From: Lyophyllum atratum
Lineage: Eukaryota > Basidiomycota > Agaricomycetes > Agaricales > Lyophyllaceae
NCBI GenBank assembly: GCA_014905825.1
Contig: JACGCN010000014.1
Location: 682,001 to 746,000, forward strand
Length of the DNA: 64,000 nt
Direction: 5' to 3'
A program made the translations under genes and the position numbers. The notes beneath the pieces were generated by a model. It saw nothing but the letters and a program-made list of their open reading frames with translations. It searched no databases and was not told the DNA's origin. Shown one piece after another: positions 21,134 through 32,117 of the stretch (its first letter is position 1; each line of letters begins with the position of its first letter).

Positions 21134-22786
21134 ATGCGTTCCCTCTCCCTTATTCCCTTGGCCATCTTCGCAGGTTGGGCGAGTGCTCAATTTCAGCCTT
21201 TAGGTGCTCCCTTCAAATCACCTGTCACGGTTGCTTCTGGGCTGTCTGCACGGGTCATCTACAGTAACCTCACCGCCCTCGGCGCTATCGTCTTTGACTC
21301 GAAGCAGAATCTCCTCGCTGTAGAGCTTGGGGTCGGAGTCTCGGCTTTTACGGCCGTTTCCTCTCCCTCGCCCGGCTGGGTTAGAAATGTCGTCATCAAG
21401 AATCCAGACGCGAGCTATGGCATCGAAGTCGATGGTGCGAGGCTCTACCTGAGCACGGGGAAGGACGTTTTATTGTATGCATACGACGCGTCCACGAAGT
21501 CGATTGTACCCGGGTTTACTCCCTATCCCGTCGTCGACGGTATCCCGGCCGATGGAGGTGAGTACATGGAACAGAACCATTACTGGCCCATTACCTTCCT
21601 CTTCAATTTTACTGTATTACGACGTCTTACGATACACGTCTAGAATTCTCAAGCCACCCCATCACACTTGAACGCGACACTAGCGGCAAAGTCATTGCTA
21701 TCCTCATTGGCACTGGACCCCTGACCAACATCGATCCCAGCGCCCGCGATCCTGCTTCAGGACGCTCGCAGATTCGACGCTTCGTCTTTCCCACTATCCA
21801 ACCCGCCATCTTCCCGCCGCCTTCTCTTCACTGGTCGCAGGGTGAAGTCGTCGGATATGGGCTTCGTAACCCCTCCGGCTTTGCTTTCGCTCCAACGGCA
21901 AGCATTTCTCCGTTACCTGTGAAGCCGACGCCGACGCCATATGTGGTGGATAATGGGGCCTCCATCGACAATGTAACCAGTATTGGCGTGACTCCCAAGT
22001 TCGTCAATGACAACCCTGCGGACGAAGTGAATGTGATCAGCTATGCGACTGATCTTAAGAAGTTTCATGGGTTCCCGGATTGCACTACACTGTGGAACCC
22101 GCAGGCAGATCCTGTCGGGGTCCCGCAATATACGGGGCTGTCTCCAGGAGACCAAATTAGCTTGAACCTCGGGGTGGGGAGAGAAGATAAGTGGTGTCGA
22201 GAGGAGTCGAACAACAAACTGCCTCTACTGCCTTTACAGGTTCGTAAATTCTTTCAGCCCTACACTAGCAATATTAGATCTCCGTCCTTTGCTTTTACCA
22301 GGCGCATTCGTCTCCTACCGATATCAAGTTCTATGAAAACTCCACTCTCTCCGACCTCACATCGCTTCCTCAGGATTACATCGGCGACGCATTTGTTTCA
22401 TTCTTCGGTTCGTTCAATCGAGATCCGCCTACTGGGTACGGTGTAGTTCAGTACGTCCTTCTCCCTTGCATAAACCATTTTACACTGCTTATTATGCTGA
22501 TATTCCCCTTTGTATGGTAGAATCTTCCTCCCCGTCGGGTCGGCGCCTACCAAGCAACAGTATTCCTTCATTATTCAAGCGAAGGATCTAGCTTCGTGCC
22601 CCGGAACATGCATCACTCCCGCCGGGTTGGCATTTTCTGGTGGGAGGCTTTTTTTCAGCAGCGTCTTAACGGGAGAGGTACGTACTTCAAGTGCGCTCTT
22701 TGCATTTTGCTGCGCTTCTGATCTTGAGGGCCGACCTCTAGCTTGTTGTTATCGAAAGGAGTTCATTCACGACGAATCCAGCCTAG
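21134..22786 (+). CDS. Secreted PQQ-dependent pyranose dehydrogenase-like protein (AA12-like beta-propeller)
   Basis: Resembles the soluble quinoprotein sugar dehydrogenase (sorbosone dehydrogenase-like) family typified by the basidiomycete AA12 enzymes, which oxidise pyranoses outside the cell and can pass electrons to other oxidoreductases. A signal peptide MRSLSLIPLAIFAGWASAQ is followed by beta-propeller repeats: LTALGAIVFDSKQNLLAVE, SYGIEVDGARLYLST, SSHPITLERDTSGKVIAILIGTG (after an intron near 21560-21643), GYGLRNPSGFAFAPTA (the propeller's conserved R-N-P/S block, about 21850-21900) and DYIGDAFVSFFGSFNRDPPTGYGVV. The end reads LVVIERSSFTTNPA-TAG. About 460 residues without cytochrome or CBM1 modules, so this is a single-domain form. 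Cofactor use is inferred from family. Confidence 0.82.
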
Positions 22787-23595
22787 CGTTCGGGCCTTTG
22801 CTCACTTAAATGTACACATGGTATCCCTAAATTTATTGTTCTCGAAGTACTTGAGAATGGGGGCTTAGGAACTGTATTCTTGCTATGCAGAACCTTATGA
22901 AGATACTCGAGAGGGCTGGTCGGTAGTTGTGGGTCAAAGCTGGGCGGCTTCTTTCAATGTCTTCGTGAGGACTCGCATCTAGCGTGGCTTCAGAGATAGG
23001 AATAAGTGATTCGAGGCCGTAGTGAATGCATAGACACGCGCCAGCGCCGGCGGATCTCAAGGAACGGGAGCGAAAAGAAAATCATAACAATTATCTGCGT
23101 AATTTCGAACTGTAACGTCCAGTATGGTGATTTCTACTGATGAATGGTTCCATGCATGGCAGCCAGCCAGCCAATCACCTGATTGTAACTTCCACTGACC
23201 AGCATGTCTCGTTTATGATCCTGGGGCTGGGTACATACCTGTCAATCTGTCAATGGCCTGTTGCCTGAGGTAAGTAGAAGTGACTTGGATGTAAAACCAC
23301 GCGTTGACAAAAAATTGGTACAACACATAGTGGGATGGCTAGGAGGAAAGTGCAGGGCGTACCGGGAATTCCGGCGAGGAGCAAAGAATCAGATATTGAT
23401 AAGATCGGATCATCATATCGATTTCAAGGCTGAAAGAAGCCAGATAAGGCTGGCCGTTTGTTTATATCTGGGGCTAAACCCAAGGAGACCAAGCAAGCTT
23501 CTTCGGGCCGCTCAACCATTTGATGTGGGTTAGGGTTTATATAAGGCTCCTCCACCTGGCCATGTCATCGACTGCTGCTACAGCGCGCCGCCTCC
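22787..23595. other. 0.8-kb intergenic region
   Basis: No gene seen. A TATATAAG box at 23538-23545, 58 bp before the next ATG, probably serves the SPIN90/Ldb17 gene. A short uORF of 17 codons begins at 23560 and overlaps that gene's first ATG. Confidence 0.5.
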
Positions 23596-25853
23596 ATGCC
23601 GCTCAACTTCCATAGTTCGGTGCCAGCCCTTGCGATGGAGGACGACCTCGGGATTATATACCTGGTTGAAAATGCTCAGCAATTCTGGTCGGGTACGTCG
23701 TGAGACCCATCGTGCTCCACCGAATTTCCTCTACCTAATTCGCTGATTTTTCTGGTCTTCCAGAACTCGAAGACATGCTAAACTTTGGGAAAGACGATAT
23801 ACCAACTCTATCGTTTCTAGATTCGACGCTCCGAAGGTTTCTCGCTCTGTGTGCAGCTTATCATGGCAAGTACATGTAGTCCGTCTGTTCAGGGCATTCG
23901 GGAGCTAATCGTGGTCATTTAGAGCAATACTTGCAGAGCCCGCTGCAATTAGAGCATGCACTGGAGCTTATCCTTGACTCTGAGCTCTTTGAATTCCATT
24001 CGGAACGGATGTGCGAGATCTTGGTGGACGACCTACAGTCTGTATGTTCTAGCGTCCCTATTAATATCTCCATATATGATGTTGAAAGTTCTAACAGACG
24101 ACAGACCCCCACGCGCAACTAGTATTCTACCACGTTCTTCTCTGCTATGGGCGTCGTCGTTCTGATTTCTTCCGGTCGCATAAACGATGGCAGCCACTGT
24201 TACCCCTCATTATGGATCACATCATATTGGAGATCGACCCAGACGTGGAGGACACCTATTTTGGGGCTGCAGGTGGCTCCAATGGTGGTCTCGGGAATGT
24301 TCCAGTGCCAATCGAGGCTAAGTTGAGGAGTTTGGGAGTCAGATTGCTCTATGAGGTCTGTCGGGTACAGAAACTGTCTGCACAAGATCTACGTACGTAA
24401 GGCTTTTGAGCCCATGTCCACACTCCTATCTAACACCGTCTTTCCTTCACCAGGAATATTTGATGATGCGTTCATCGACTATCTATTCGACCTCGTGGAG
24501 CAAACCAGGCACATGCATGACGAGACGTTCAACTACAGCGTCATCAAATTGATCGTAAGAAGATGCTTGCAGATCCTTTGCGACAGAGCCTCATCTTCAT
24601 GTTAGGTCTCATTAAATGAGCAATTCATGGTGGCCTCCTTAGATACAGAGCCAGCGACGAACGATTCGGAATCCAAGAATCGGGTTCTACGTGTTCTTCT
24701 GCGTCGCCTCGGCTCCAGTAAGACCTTCGGCGAAAACATGATTTTTATGCTCAATCGTGCAGGTATGTAGTGTTTCTTCTAACTCATGATATTTACATCC
24801 TGACTATGATTTATATTGTTAGGAAGAACCCCGGAAGACTTGTGCATGCAGCTTCTCATACTCAAGATTCTTTATGTTCTGTTTACGACCAAGGGCACAT
24901 CTGAGTACTTTTATACGAACGACCTGTGTGTCTTGGTAGACGTGTTTCTCCGCGAGCTGGTCGACTTGGACGAAGAAAGCGAGTCAGTGCGTATCCCGTT
25001 ACAGCTCAATATTTCTTTCGGCTGACCACTTGTCCAGTTACGTCATACCTACCTTCGGGTACTCCATCCCTTGCTAACCAAGACACAACTCCGCGACATA
25101 CCCTATAAACGGCCGCAGATTGTCTACTCTCTTGAATCCCTCGTCGCGAACGCTCGCGTACGAGACGTCAATCCCACTACGAAACGACTAGTTGAAAGAT
25201 GCCTCAGCGGCGACTGGTGCGTCAATCTGATCAAAGCGACGCACGTGGACGATCTAGAACGCGCCGCAAGTCCAGGCAGCGATGTATCCGCTGCCCTCAG
25301 CCCAAGCCTAGTCGGACTCAGTTCCGTGCATGCCTCTTCTCAGCTTCAACGGACTAGCTACAAGCCTCTGAAGGCAAGCAAAAGCGCGGAGAACCTCCGA
25401 GCGGCCCGCCCAGACGCTCCGAAGCCAAATCACTCACCCCTGGATAACATCCGACGTCCAAGCAATGCCAGTGCCATCAGCATCTCCGGGGTCGCCAACG
25501 CAATTGCTCCGCACCCCAGCTCCCACCTTGCTCCTGTTCCTAAGCGTCAGGGCACTGCCCGTGCCACCGAAGCGGAAGACCACTTCTGCGGCCGGCTTCC
25601 TCCTTCGCCTCTTAAGGAGACTGGATTCCATAGCCACCATCACCAGCTCACGCCGCCCTCCGACAGCCTCCCCGAGCCAGGAATACAGACACGCCAGCCA
25701 CATCGCCGCTCGGCACCTCCTCCACCGCCGAAGAGGCGGAAACCACCCGCGATCCCGGTTGAGCGAACGCATGGCGGTGCGACTATTACGACCATCCAGT
25801 CCTCTGCGAGTGTACCCATGGCCAAGGTCGCAAAGGCATCGCAGTACGCCTAG
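23596..25853 (+). CDS. SPIN90/Ldb17/Dip1-family actin regulator
   Basis: Cytosolic protein family that activates Arp2/3 complex to start linear actin filaments at endocytic patches (Dip1 in fission yeast, Ldb17 in budding yeast). The armadillo-like SPIN90/Ldb17 domain is recognisable: DDLGIIYLVENAQQFWSELEDMLNF (about 23640-23785), VFYHVLLCYGRRRSDFFRSHKRWQPLLPLI, NRVLRVLLRRLGSSKTFGENMIFMLNRAGRTPEDLCMQLLILKILYVLFTTKGTSEYFYTNDLCVLVDVFLRELVDL (about 24675-24975), then LRHTYLRVLHPLLTKTQL and KRPQIVYSLESL. The C-terminal 200 residues are Ser/Pro-rich with polyproline (APPPPPKRRKPP), a likely SH3 ligand, as in other Ldb17 proteins. Several short introns. Alternative start: the in-frame ATG at 23635 (MEDDLGIIY). 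Confidence 0.9.
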
Positions 25854-26512
25854 CCTCTGCAACCGTTCTTGCATGCGCTCGAGCCCCTAGTATACCAGTA
25901 TATCATGGACTGTTTGCCCTCCACAACATCCACACATCATCGGATCTTCTTGCATCGCAGCACTTACACATATCAGTTACCCGCCCATTTCCTCGCATCG
26001 CACAATGCTGTAGGTTACATACAGTCACCTTGCGCTATTTCTTGCCAAGGACCTGGAACGACGACAACGTTCCAATAGCCATACTCTAGTATCGTAATTT
26101 ATACCCATCGATTTCCGAGTTCTTCGTCGATTACCTTACAGCCCGTCTCTCTTTGGAGATTGGAAATGAGAGAGAGCGATGTGGGAACCAGGACCAGGAT
26201 CAGGTTATGGGGTCGCGATGAAGGCGTGTTCAAGTCTATAATAGTATAATACATCGGATGAATCCTAGTCTCCCGTAGTCAGACCAAATTCTCACGTTGT
26301 CTTTTTGAGGGGGAGAGGGAGACAAGTGATCATAGATGAATCCTGAATAGAGTATATAGTATGAGGGTATAGTGATGGTTGTGGGTAATATAGGTATGTG
26401 CACGATGATACAAATGATAGAAGTCCAGAGTCCCCAATTCCTTGCCGCCCATACCAAATAATAGATCAATCTTCGTTGACAGCGCCGGTAGCGCATGTAC
26501 CGCATCTCCTGC
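25854..26512. other. Intergenic region between convergent genes
   Basis: Likely 3'UTRs of the two convergent genes; AT-rich around 26235-26400. No gene seen. Confidence 0.5.
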
Positions 26513-27694
26513 TCATATGATCTGCAAGCACATCCACTGCTGCCGGCTGATCACCCACGAGAAGCCCCATGGGGCGCAGAGCAGGGGCAGAAAGGGGAAC
26601 AGTGAGCTCAAGAAGCTTGCTCCACTGCGCCTTCCTCGCCTCGGCATCCATAGGCGCTCGTGCTTGACGCCGCTTGCGGTGACCCTGCACGCGAACTTTA
26701 TAGGGTGGGCGACGAGCCCAAGGGCTAGGGGCTCAAGAGCTGTCGATTGCGAAGCGTCGATGGATGAAGAGGTGGACGTTCCCGGGACGCTTTCTCGTGG
26801 CCGGCGGGAGTCGAGGCATGCCTGGTGGAATGCTTCTTCCTCGATGAGTGGGGTCTGCAAAGTTGCATTGGGCTCTTCAGGTCTGCCTTCGTTGTCGGTG
26901 TCCTTGGCTCGTTGCTTGCCTTTTGCCTTGGAGCTGCGAGTGGGTGGGCGGGTGTTGATGTCGAGGGGGTCATCGGAATTGGCGTTATTGGCGATCACTT
27001 CTTGTACTCCAGGCGTGTCTACGGAACTAGAGGAGGCACCGTCAGATAGAGGTGGAGCGATAAGGCTAGGTCTGACATCGTCCAGCGGGATCAGGCTAGA
27101 CGGAGGCGGTTGGATCCTGGATTGCTGACTTGTGGTAGGCGCTGAGGCTTGTTCATCCGCTCGATCACTCAGCCCACGGGAGTCAGACGTGACGCGCTGG
27201 CTTCTAAGTCCAAATGGAAAGCGGCAATCGGCGGAAGCAGCGTGAAATCCCACAAGAAAGGCCGCAAAGAAAAGAAAGCCCAGAAATACGCAGAAGCAGA
27301 TGATTGTCTCTTTTGAGATTGGTGTACTGGGTTCAACGGGCTGAGACCGAGCGGCGAGATACTCGTCCATCTTATTGAGAGTGGCGAAAAGCGCAGCATT
27401 GGCTTCCGAATGGAGGGCTAGATGGGCGTTATTGGCTGTTCCGTTGAGGGCCTGAGCTAGCTCCCGCATCTTTGCAGTCTCTTGCTCCTTTGCAGCGATT
27501 GCATCCAAGAGATCTTCTTCCTTCCGCATCATAAGCTCCGTAAGACTCAGGCCCGCTGTCAATCTCATCCTCGCCATCATTCCCCCGATGAGGTATACTC
27601 GCGCCTGGTCCTGTATCATAAAATCCGTCGGTCCGCACTTGATGACGAAAGCAGAAAGGGCCGCGAATGTAAGCCAAATGGCGATAGGAAGCAT
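26513..27694 (-). CDS. Hypothetical membrane protein, head-to-head with the 27949 gene
   Basis: Not recognised. One exon of 393 residues from the ATG at 27694 (MLPIAIWLTFAALSAFVIKCG, a signal anchor or first helix). A coiled-coil-prone stretch (EEDLLDAIAAKEQETAKMRELAQAL) follows, then a second helix TIICFCVFLGFLFFAAFLVGFHAA (about 27215-27310), a long Ser/Pro/Asp-rich region and a hydrophobic C-terminus LFPFLPLLCAPWGFSWVI. The open frame extends upstream to 27742 only with a GTG, so I chose 27694. It is divergently transcribed from the family gene at 27949, 254 bp away. No such partner lies upstream of the other copy (12316) or of the third relative. Confidence 0.55.
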   Translation of the reverse strand: MLPIAIWLTFAALSAFVIKCGPTDFMIQDQARVYLIGGMMARMRLTAGLSLTELMMRKEEDLLDAIAAKEQETAKMRELAQALNGTANNAHLALHSEANAALFATLNKMDEYLAARSQPVEPSTPISKETIICFCVFLGFLFFAAFLVGFHAASADCRFPFGLRSQRVTSDSRGLSDRADEQASAPTTSQQSRIQPPPSSLIPLDDVRPSLIAPPLSDGASSSSVDTPGVQEVIANNANSDDPLDINTRPPTRSSKAKGKQRAKDTDNEGRPEEPNATLQTPLIEEEAFHQACLDSRRPRESVPGTSTSSSIDASQSTALEPLALGLVAHPIKFACRVTASGVKHERLWMPRRGRRSGASFLSSLFPFLPLLCAPWGFSWVISRQQWMCLQII

Positions 27695-27860
27695 TCTGGA
27701 GTTTTCCGGAGGCAGTAAGGCGTCGCTGGTGGAGTATAGCACTGGGCGTTCAGCAGAATAGAGGCGTAGTAAAAGAAGGGAGTATTACCTTGAATCCCGG
27801 TTCAGAGTCCGAGGCTGGCAGTGACCCCGCGGCTCCGGGCTGGGCGATCGTCTATGGGAC

Positions 27861-27948
27861 GCGACGAGGTCACATGATCGCGTCTGTTTATCTGCCCCGC
27901 CCCGGAGGCTGACACGGTAATCCTTCTTTACCTCTTACCATCACCACC
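27861..27948 (+). promoter_or_regulatory. Conserved promoter block of the membrane-protein family
   Basis: These 88 bp before the ATG are nearly identical to the RC of 12317-12400. Shared parts are GAGGTCACATGATCGCG, TCTGTTTATCTG, CCGGAGGCTGACACGGT and TCCTTCTTTACCTCTTACCATCACC. The ATG context here is CACCACCATGG. Conservation may reflect function or simply a recent duplication. Confidence 0.55.
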
Positions 27949-29152
27949 ATGGTTGCCCAAATCCTCTCGTATCCTGCCTTCTCGATACTCCTCAGCTACA
28001 AGCTGACCGCCCGGGTTTTTGGCGAGCTGGCTCGCCTATCTCTCGGGTATCATACTGTTCCAGCTCCAGTTCCTGTAACGATTCCGAATCCAATCATCAG
28101 CACCCCGACCTCCCCTCTCCATCTCAATCCGACACCGACTTCACTGGCCCAGCCTTGCGCCTCCGTCTTCGATTACGTTGGCCTCCTCGCATGGCCAGTT
28201 GCGATCCTTATTCTCGCTTTGGGGACGTTCCTCAGCAGCAAAGCGTTGGCGTGGACGTGGAAATCAGTTCTCATCTCCGACTTGAAGCTGCGCGTGCGTC
28301 GCGGATTTACCCTCGCCTTGGAAGGGCTCCTCAGTATTATGACGTGGGCGTCCCTGCGGGGATCTTCACTTCCGTTCGACGTCAAGCTGGGCCTTTGTCA
28401 TGCCCAATCCTTCGCGAATCATATGAACAACTTACACTGGGATCAAGATTGTGCCATTCCAGTTGCTCTACCGGTGCTCATAATGACCGTAATCGTTCTA
28501 CTTGATTGGTTTGTTGAATCTTGGCTTCAGATTCCCCCTGCCCTATTGGTGAGTACTTCGGCTTCCGACCTATCTTCTACAAGCGGCTGACTGTGAATCG
28601 TATCGTACAGAAAATGTATCCGTTTCTCCGGTATCTCAAGTTCTTCAAGGATGTCTTCAAATACCTAGGCTTGGCCATGCTCGCCATCATCATAGCGGCA
28701 CTCCTTCTCTTTGAAATGATGCGGCCGCGACCCAGGCAGAACATTTTCTCTTGGCTCCGCTGGACTCAGGTCCTTACGTTGGATATCCGACACAGATCCA
28801 GACAAGCGACTCTATTGAGGGGGCAACTCAATCAAGCACAGGTCGCCCTCGTGGACGTGAACGGAAGGCTTTCCATGCTGCGGGGCAGAATTGATGAGCT
28901 CGACGAATTGAATGATGTACTGGAGACTTATCTTTTGCCTCCTAGCTGTAAGTCGCTCAGTTCGTTGCTTCTCGCTCCCCGCTCATGGCTTTTCTTTTCC
29001 AGATGTCCAAGTCTCACAAGAAGTCGCTCCTAGCTGTAAATCCCCGGTATCATTGGCTCCTGACACATGCTCATATCGATCTTCTAGATGCCCAAGCTTT
29101 GGCAGAAGGGGCCTTCGACGAGTGGTCGGCCTCGATTGTCTCCGGGCTGTGA
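27949..29152 (+). CDS. Multi-pass membrane protein of unknown family (copy B)
   Basis: No known domain recognised. Exons 27949-28548, 28611-28947, 29003-29035 and 29088-29152 give 344 residues. Same N-terminus as copy A (MVAQILSYPAFSILLSYKL, then a Pro/Thr/Ser stretch TSPLHLNPTPTSLAQP). Hydrophobic segments are LAWPVAILILALGTFLSSKALAW, IPVALPVLIMTVIVLLDWFV and LGLAMLAIIIAALLLFEM, followed by a coiled coil (ATLLRGQLNQAQVALVDV...DELDELNDVL). The C-terminus ends YVQVSQEVAPSYAQALAEGAFDEWSASIVSGL: one exon only at the place where copy A has four repeats. All introns are GT-AG. Exon phases match copy A throughout. Confidence 0.78.
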
Positions 29153-30535
29153 TTGATCATAAGGAAAGAGATGTCACCGGCACGTCCACTATACTCTGAA
29201 TAGTGATCCGGGTACTTATTTTGTCATTTCAGGACGATTAACCTATCAGTACTCAACCTCTCATCTTATCGACGTTCACCAGGATCCGTTCGCTCCATCT
29301 CAATGCCTACGAGCCATTTTACCGCGGAGTTCCCAGTTCTTTTTATCGCAAAGCGCTCATTATTGGAATCCATCTGTACGTAAATCATATCTCCTCCTTT
29401 GATGCTCCTCTGATGTAACTCTAGGAATCAGTTGCCAAGGTACCTCGGAGATCTGTGTGATCCGCGTCGACGCTTGCCCATCTGTTTACCTCTGGGTTCG
29501 AAGACCTGTAGTTTTCAAGGCCGGATTATCAAAATGGAGCTGCTAGGTTCACATCGTCAACGCACCTCAGCAGGGCTCGGATGCCTATGTCAACTTCTGC
29601 GACCCAAGTATTCCAGGTCGGAGCGTTTTACTCTTAGGGCTGCATCGTCAGTATCAATTGGCAGGTCATTCAAACTAGGCATTCGTCCGTCTTCTGACCT
29701 TCATCGACAGGATCGCGGGGTAACGAAGCTCATTACGCTCTACGTGCACTGTGTCTGCCATCAACAGAGGTCATCTAGTTCTTCTCTATGTCCGGGGACC
29801 TCTTGAAATAAGGCCCCGATCATCAGGATCAAGTCATACCAATAGCCACTCGGGCGAGCGGGTCTCCAGGCTTCAGGTTTCTTACGTATCCTCTACTCGG
29901 GATCTGCGAAGGAGCGCGAACCAAGGATCTCGATCGACCTTCAACTGCGACTGCAACAATGGCTCATGGATCTCGGTTTCCGTGGACCCTTCATATGGCG
30001 CCGTCCGCTACATCCGCTTCGGCTCCAAGTCCGATTCTCCTGCGAATTTATCTTGACTATCTTCGACGTCTACCAGCATCGAATGGATTCACTCTACCTT
30101 CCTCCCTTAAATCTGCTTATACCTCGGTCTGGCTGCAAATCGGATATCACTACCGAAGTATCTGGGTTCGGGTCCTCACCTCGCTCCAAACTGGGCGCGA
30201 AGGGAATTTCTGTGTCTTTTTTTTCTTTTCTATTCTCGGGGCCGCGTTGTCAAGGAATCTAGGAAGGATTAGGGGACTCTTCATGGTGCCGACGGGCGAC
30301 TGTGGAGATGTCGGATCTTCCTCTCTGGATTTTCAAGGCGCGTGGTTCTCTCAAGCGGGACTTGAAGAACCTTGGGGGCGGGCTGTTCTTTTCGGTGCCG
30401 ACGGGAACTGGCTGGATGGACGCTTCCTTGGTTTTGTTCTCGTTATTTTTTGTCATCTTCCACCATGTATCGAGTACTTGCATCTTCCTTACAATACAGC
30501 GATATATTCCAATGACATGATGGTTTTGTCACTCT
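29153..30535 (+). other. Duplicated region downstream of copy B, coding status unclear
   Basis: Alignable with 10726-9595. A frame of moderate length (29751-30056, containing FNCDCNNGSWISVSVDPSYGAVRYIRFGS) is open here but broken in the other copy. A further open stretch (29959-30537) includes SRNLGRIRGLFMVPTGDCGDVGSSSLDFQGAWF. Either a degenerate second gene or long noncoding 3' sequence of the duplicated unit. Confidence 0.4.
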
Positions 30536-30770
30536 GATCGCGCTGCGCTTCGCGACGCAGCCAGTAAAACAATGTGTCGATCAGATGGACGTGACAGGAG
30601 AGGTCGTAGTTAACCACAAGTTGTTTGATCTCTAGCCAACGGTATACGCATTGCGCGAAACGTCGGGCATCGTCGTGGACATGCATTGAGGAAAGATATA
30701 GCTTTCTCGGCGCATCTAACTGTCGAAGGGTCGATTCCCGTTTCTCCGAGCGCATTACATCACCCGTCCA
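30489..30770 (-). pseudogene. Fragment of a multicopy gene
   Basis: An open stretch reading TGDVMRSEKRESTLRQLDAPRKLYLSSMHVHDDARRFAQCVYRWLEIKQLVVNYDL. Bases 30640-30785 match 40720-40865 in reverse; the frame from LRQLDA to FA(Q/R)xVY is kept in both, with a 4-base deletion upstream in the other copy. No start codon context, introns or family identity can be given. Confidence 0.35.
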
Positions 30771-30992
30771 TAACATACCAATCCTTGAAATAACAGATTA
30801 CTGCCCCTCGTCTACTTACAAATTGTTAGTCCGCGAACAGTGAGACGTGCTCGAGCAAGTAATCAGATAACTCCGTGGGCGACAGCCTCCGACAGCCATC
30901 GTTTTGCTGGGCAATGGATCTTTCGACAGCAGCGAACGGAGAAAACGAGCCTCGGACGCCCTCTATCCAACTCACTATAGTGTCTCGTGCAA

Positions 30993-32117
30993 TCATGCAG
31001 CGCGCATGAACATCTGTTCGTCTTTAATTCTTATTCCTTTCTGTCCACAAAGCTCCCTTGCCTCCCCTCTCCACTCCGACACACCCTCCGTTCCCAAAAG
31101 CTGCGTGACCCGGAGCTCAGCCAATTTTGGGAGCCATTCGGGTCGCCGCAGAGCAGCGACGATCTCGGCTGAGATGTCGCGGCACTTCGAAATCGACAGT
31201 ACCTTCAGGGAAGGCGGTAGCGCAAGGAGGAGGTCGAGCGGAGTTCGTGACCAGTCGAAGTCTGCGTCCAATGCCAGACGTTCGAGTTGTGGGCAGTTGA
31301 AACCGATAGCCAGGACGGAACCGAGCAGCGCCGGCGGGTAGAGGGCTTCTCGAAGATCGAGGCGATGGAGCTCCAGGCTTTTCAGGCGTGGCCCGACGAT
31401 TCGCAGTGCGACTTCGAGCCGGCCGGGTTGGTTGATGCCGAAAGCCAGCGATGTGATGCTCTTCGACACGGATGAGAACACAGGTTCGACGTACAGTCCG
31501 ACGGACCATACGTTCAGGTGGAAGTGCGTCAAGGGACAATGGGTAAGGTTGAGCATCTTTGTATGCCTCCTCAGCAGCGGGAAAAATACGGCGTCTAGGA
31601 CGAGGCTCTGAAGGCTAGTGCAAAGCTCAAATATAGTCTTTATAGGGACGCCGTGATGCCTCGAGACGGCCAGGTGCGTGAGGTTGCTGAGCGAAAAGGT
31701 CTTGAACAGCGTGCTGGGAAATGGCACGGACGAATGAAAGGGGGCGTGGAACTCCAGAACCGATATCGACGTCGCAGCCTGGGCAAGCTCGGCGAAGATA
31801 TCGGGAAAGGAGAAGTCTTGACCTAATTGTGGACGTGTGATGTTAGCTGCAACAGCAACGTCGTCATCGTCAACCCGAAACGTTAGTTTCTTGATATGGT
31901 GAGCACAGTCAATTCTGGGCAAGGAGCCTGACTCGGAGGGCCCATCGGTGCCGCTCCGTACGCGGATTTCCACGTGCTGGAACAAGGTCTCAAGGGCGAT
32001 GTCGACCCAGTCTTTAGATATGAAGCAAAGACTCGCGCGAAAGGATTGGGGTTGGTCGAAGGATGCGAGATGGAAGATTTTGAGTATCAGTTCCGGGGGG
32101 AGCGAGGTGAATGACAT
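30993..32117 (-). CDS. F-box protein with leucine-rich-repeat-like region
   Basis: A single-exon gene of 374 residues. The F-box is at the N-terminus: SFTSLPPELILKIFHLASFDQPQSFRASLCFISKDWVDIALETLFQHVEI. The remainder contains degenerate leucine-rich repeats (SLSNLTHLAVSRHHG, SLQSLVLDAVFFPLL, RLKSLELHRLDL, QLERLALDADFDW, SLKVLSISKCRDI). Such proteins are expected to bind Skp1 in an SCF ubiquitin ligase and select a substrate through the repeats; the substrate is unknown. The family is greatly expanded in Agaricomycetes. The open frame reaches 32129 only via GTG, so the ATG at 32117 (MSFTSLPPE) is chosen. Confidence 0.82.
   Translation of the reverse strand: MSFTSLPPELILKIFHLASFDQPQSFRASLCFISKDWVDIALETLFQHVEIRVRSGTDGPSESGSLPRIDCAHHIKKLTFRVDDDDVAVAANITRPQLGQDFSFPDIFAELAQAATSISVLEFHAPFHSSVPFPSTLFKTFSLSNLTHLAVSRHHGVPIKTIFELCTSLQSLVLDAVFFPLLRRHTKMLNLTHCPLTHFHLNVWSVGLYVEPVFSSVSKSITSLAFGINQPGRLEVALRIVGPRLKSLELHRLDLREALYPPALLGSVLAIGFNCPQLERLALDADFDWSRTPLDLLLALPPSLKVLSISKCRDISAEIVAALRRPEWLPKLAELRVTQLLGTEGVSEWRGEARELCGQKGIRIKDEQMFMRAA

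Larger units (their letters stand above)
27861..30535 (+). repeat. Right arm of 2.7-kb inverted duplication
   Basis: Reverse-oriented counterpart of 9595-12400. The two arms flank a 15.5-kb spacer that includes MTR4, PNP, the pyranose dehydrogenase and the SPIN90 gene. This arm lacks the 120-bp tandem array. Similarity starts at GACGAGGTCACATGATCGCG (27862) and fades around CAATGACATGATGG (30510-30525). Confidence 0.85.
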
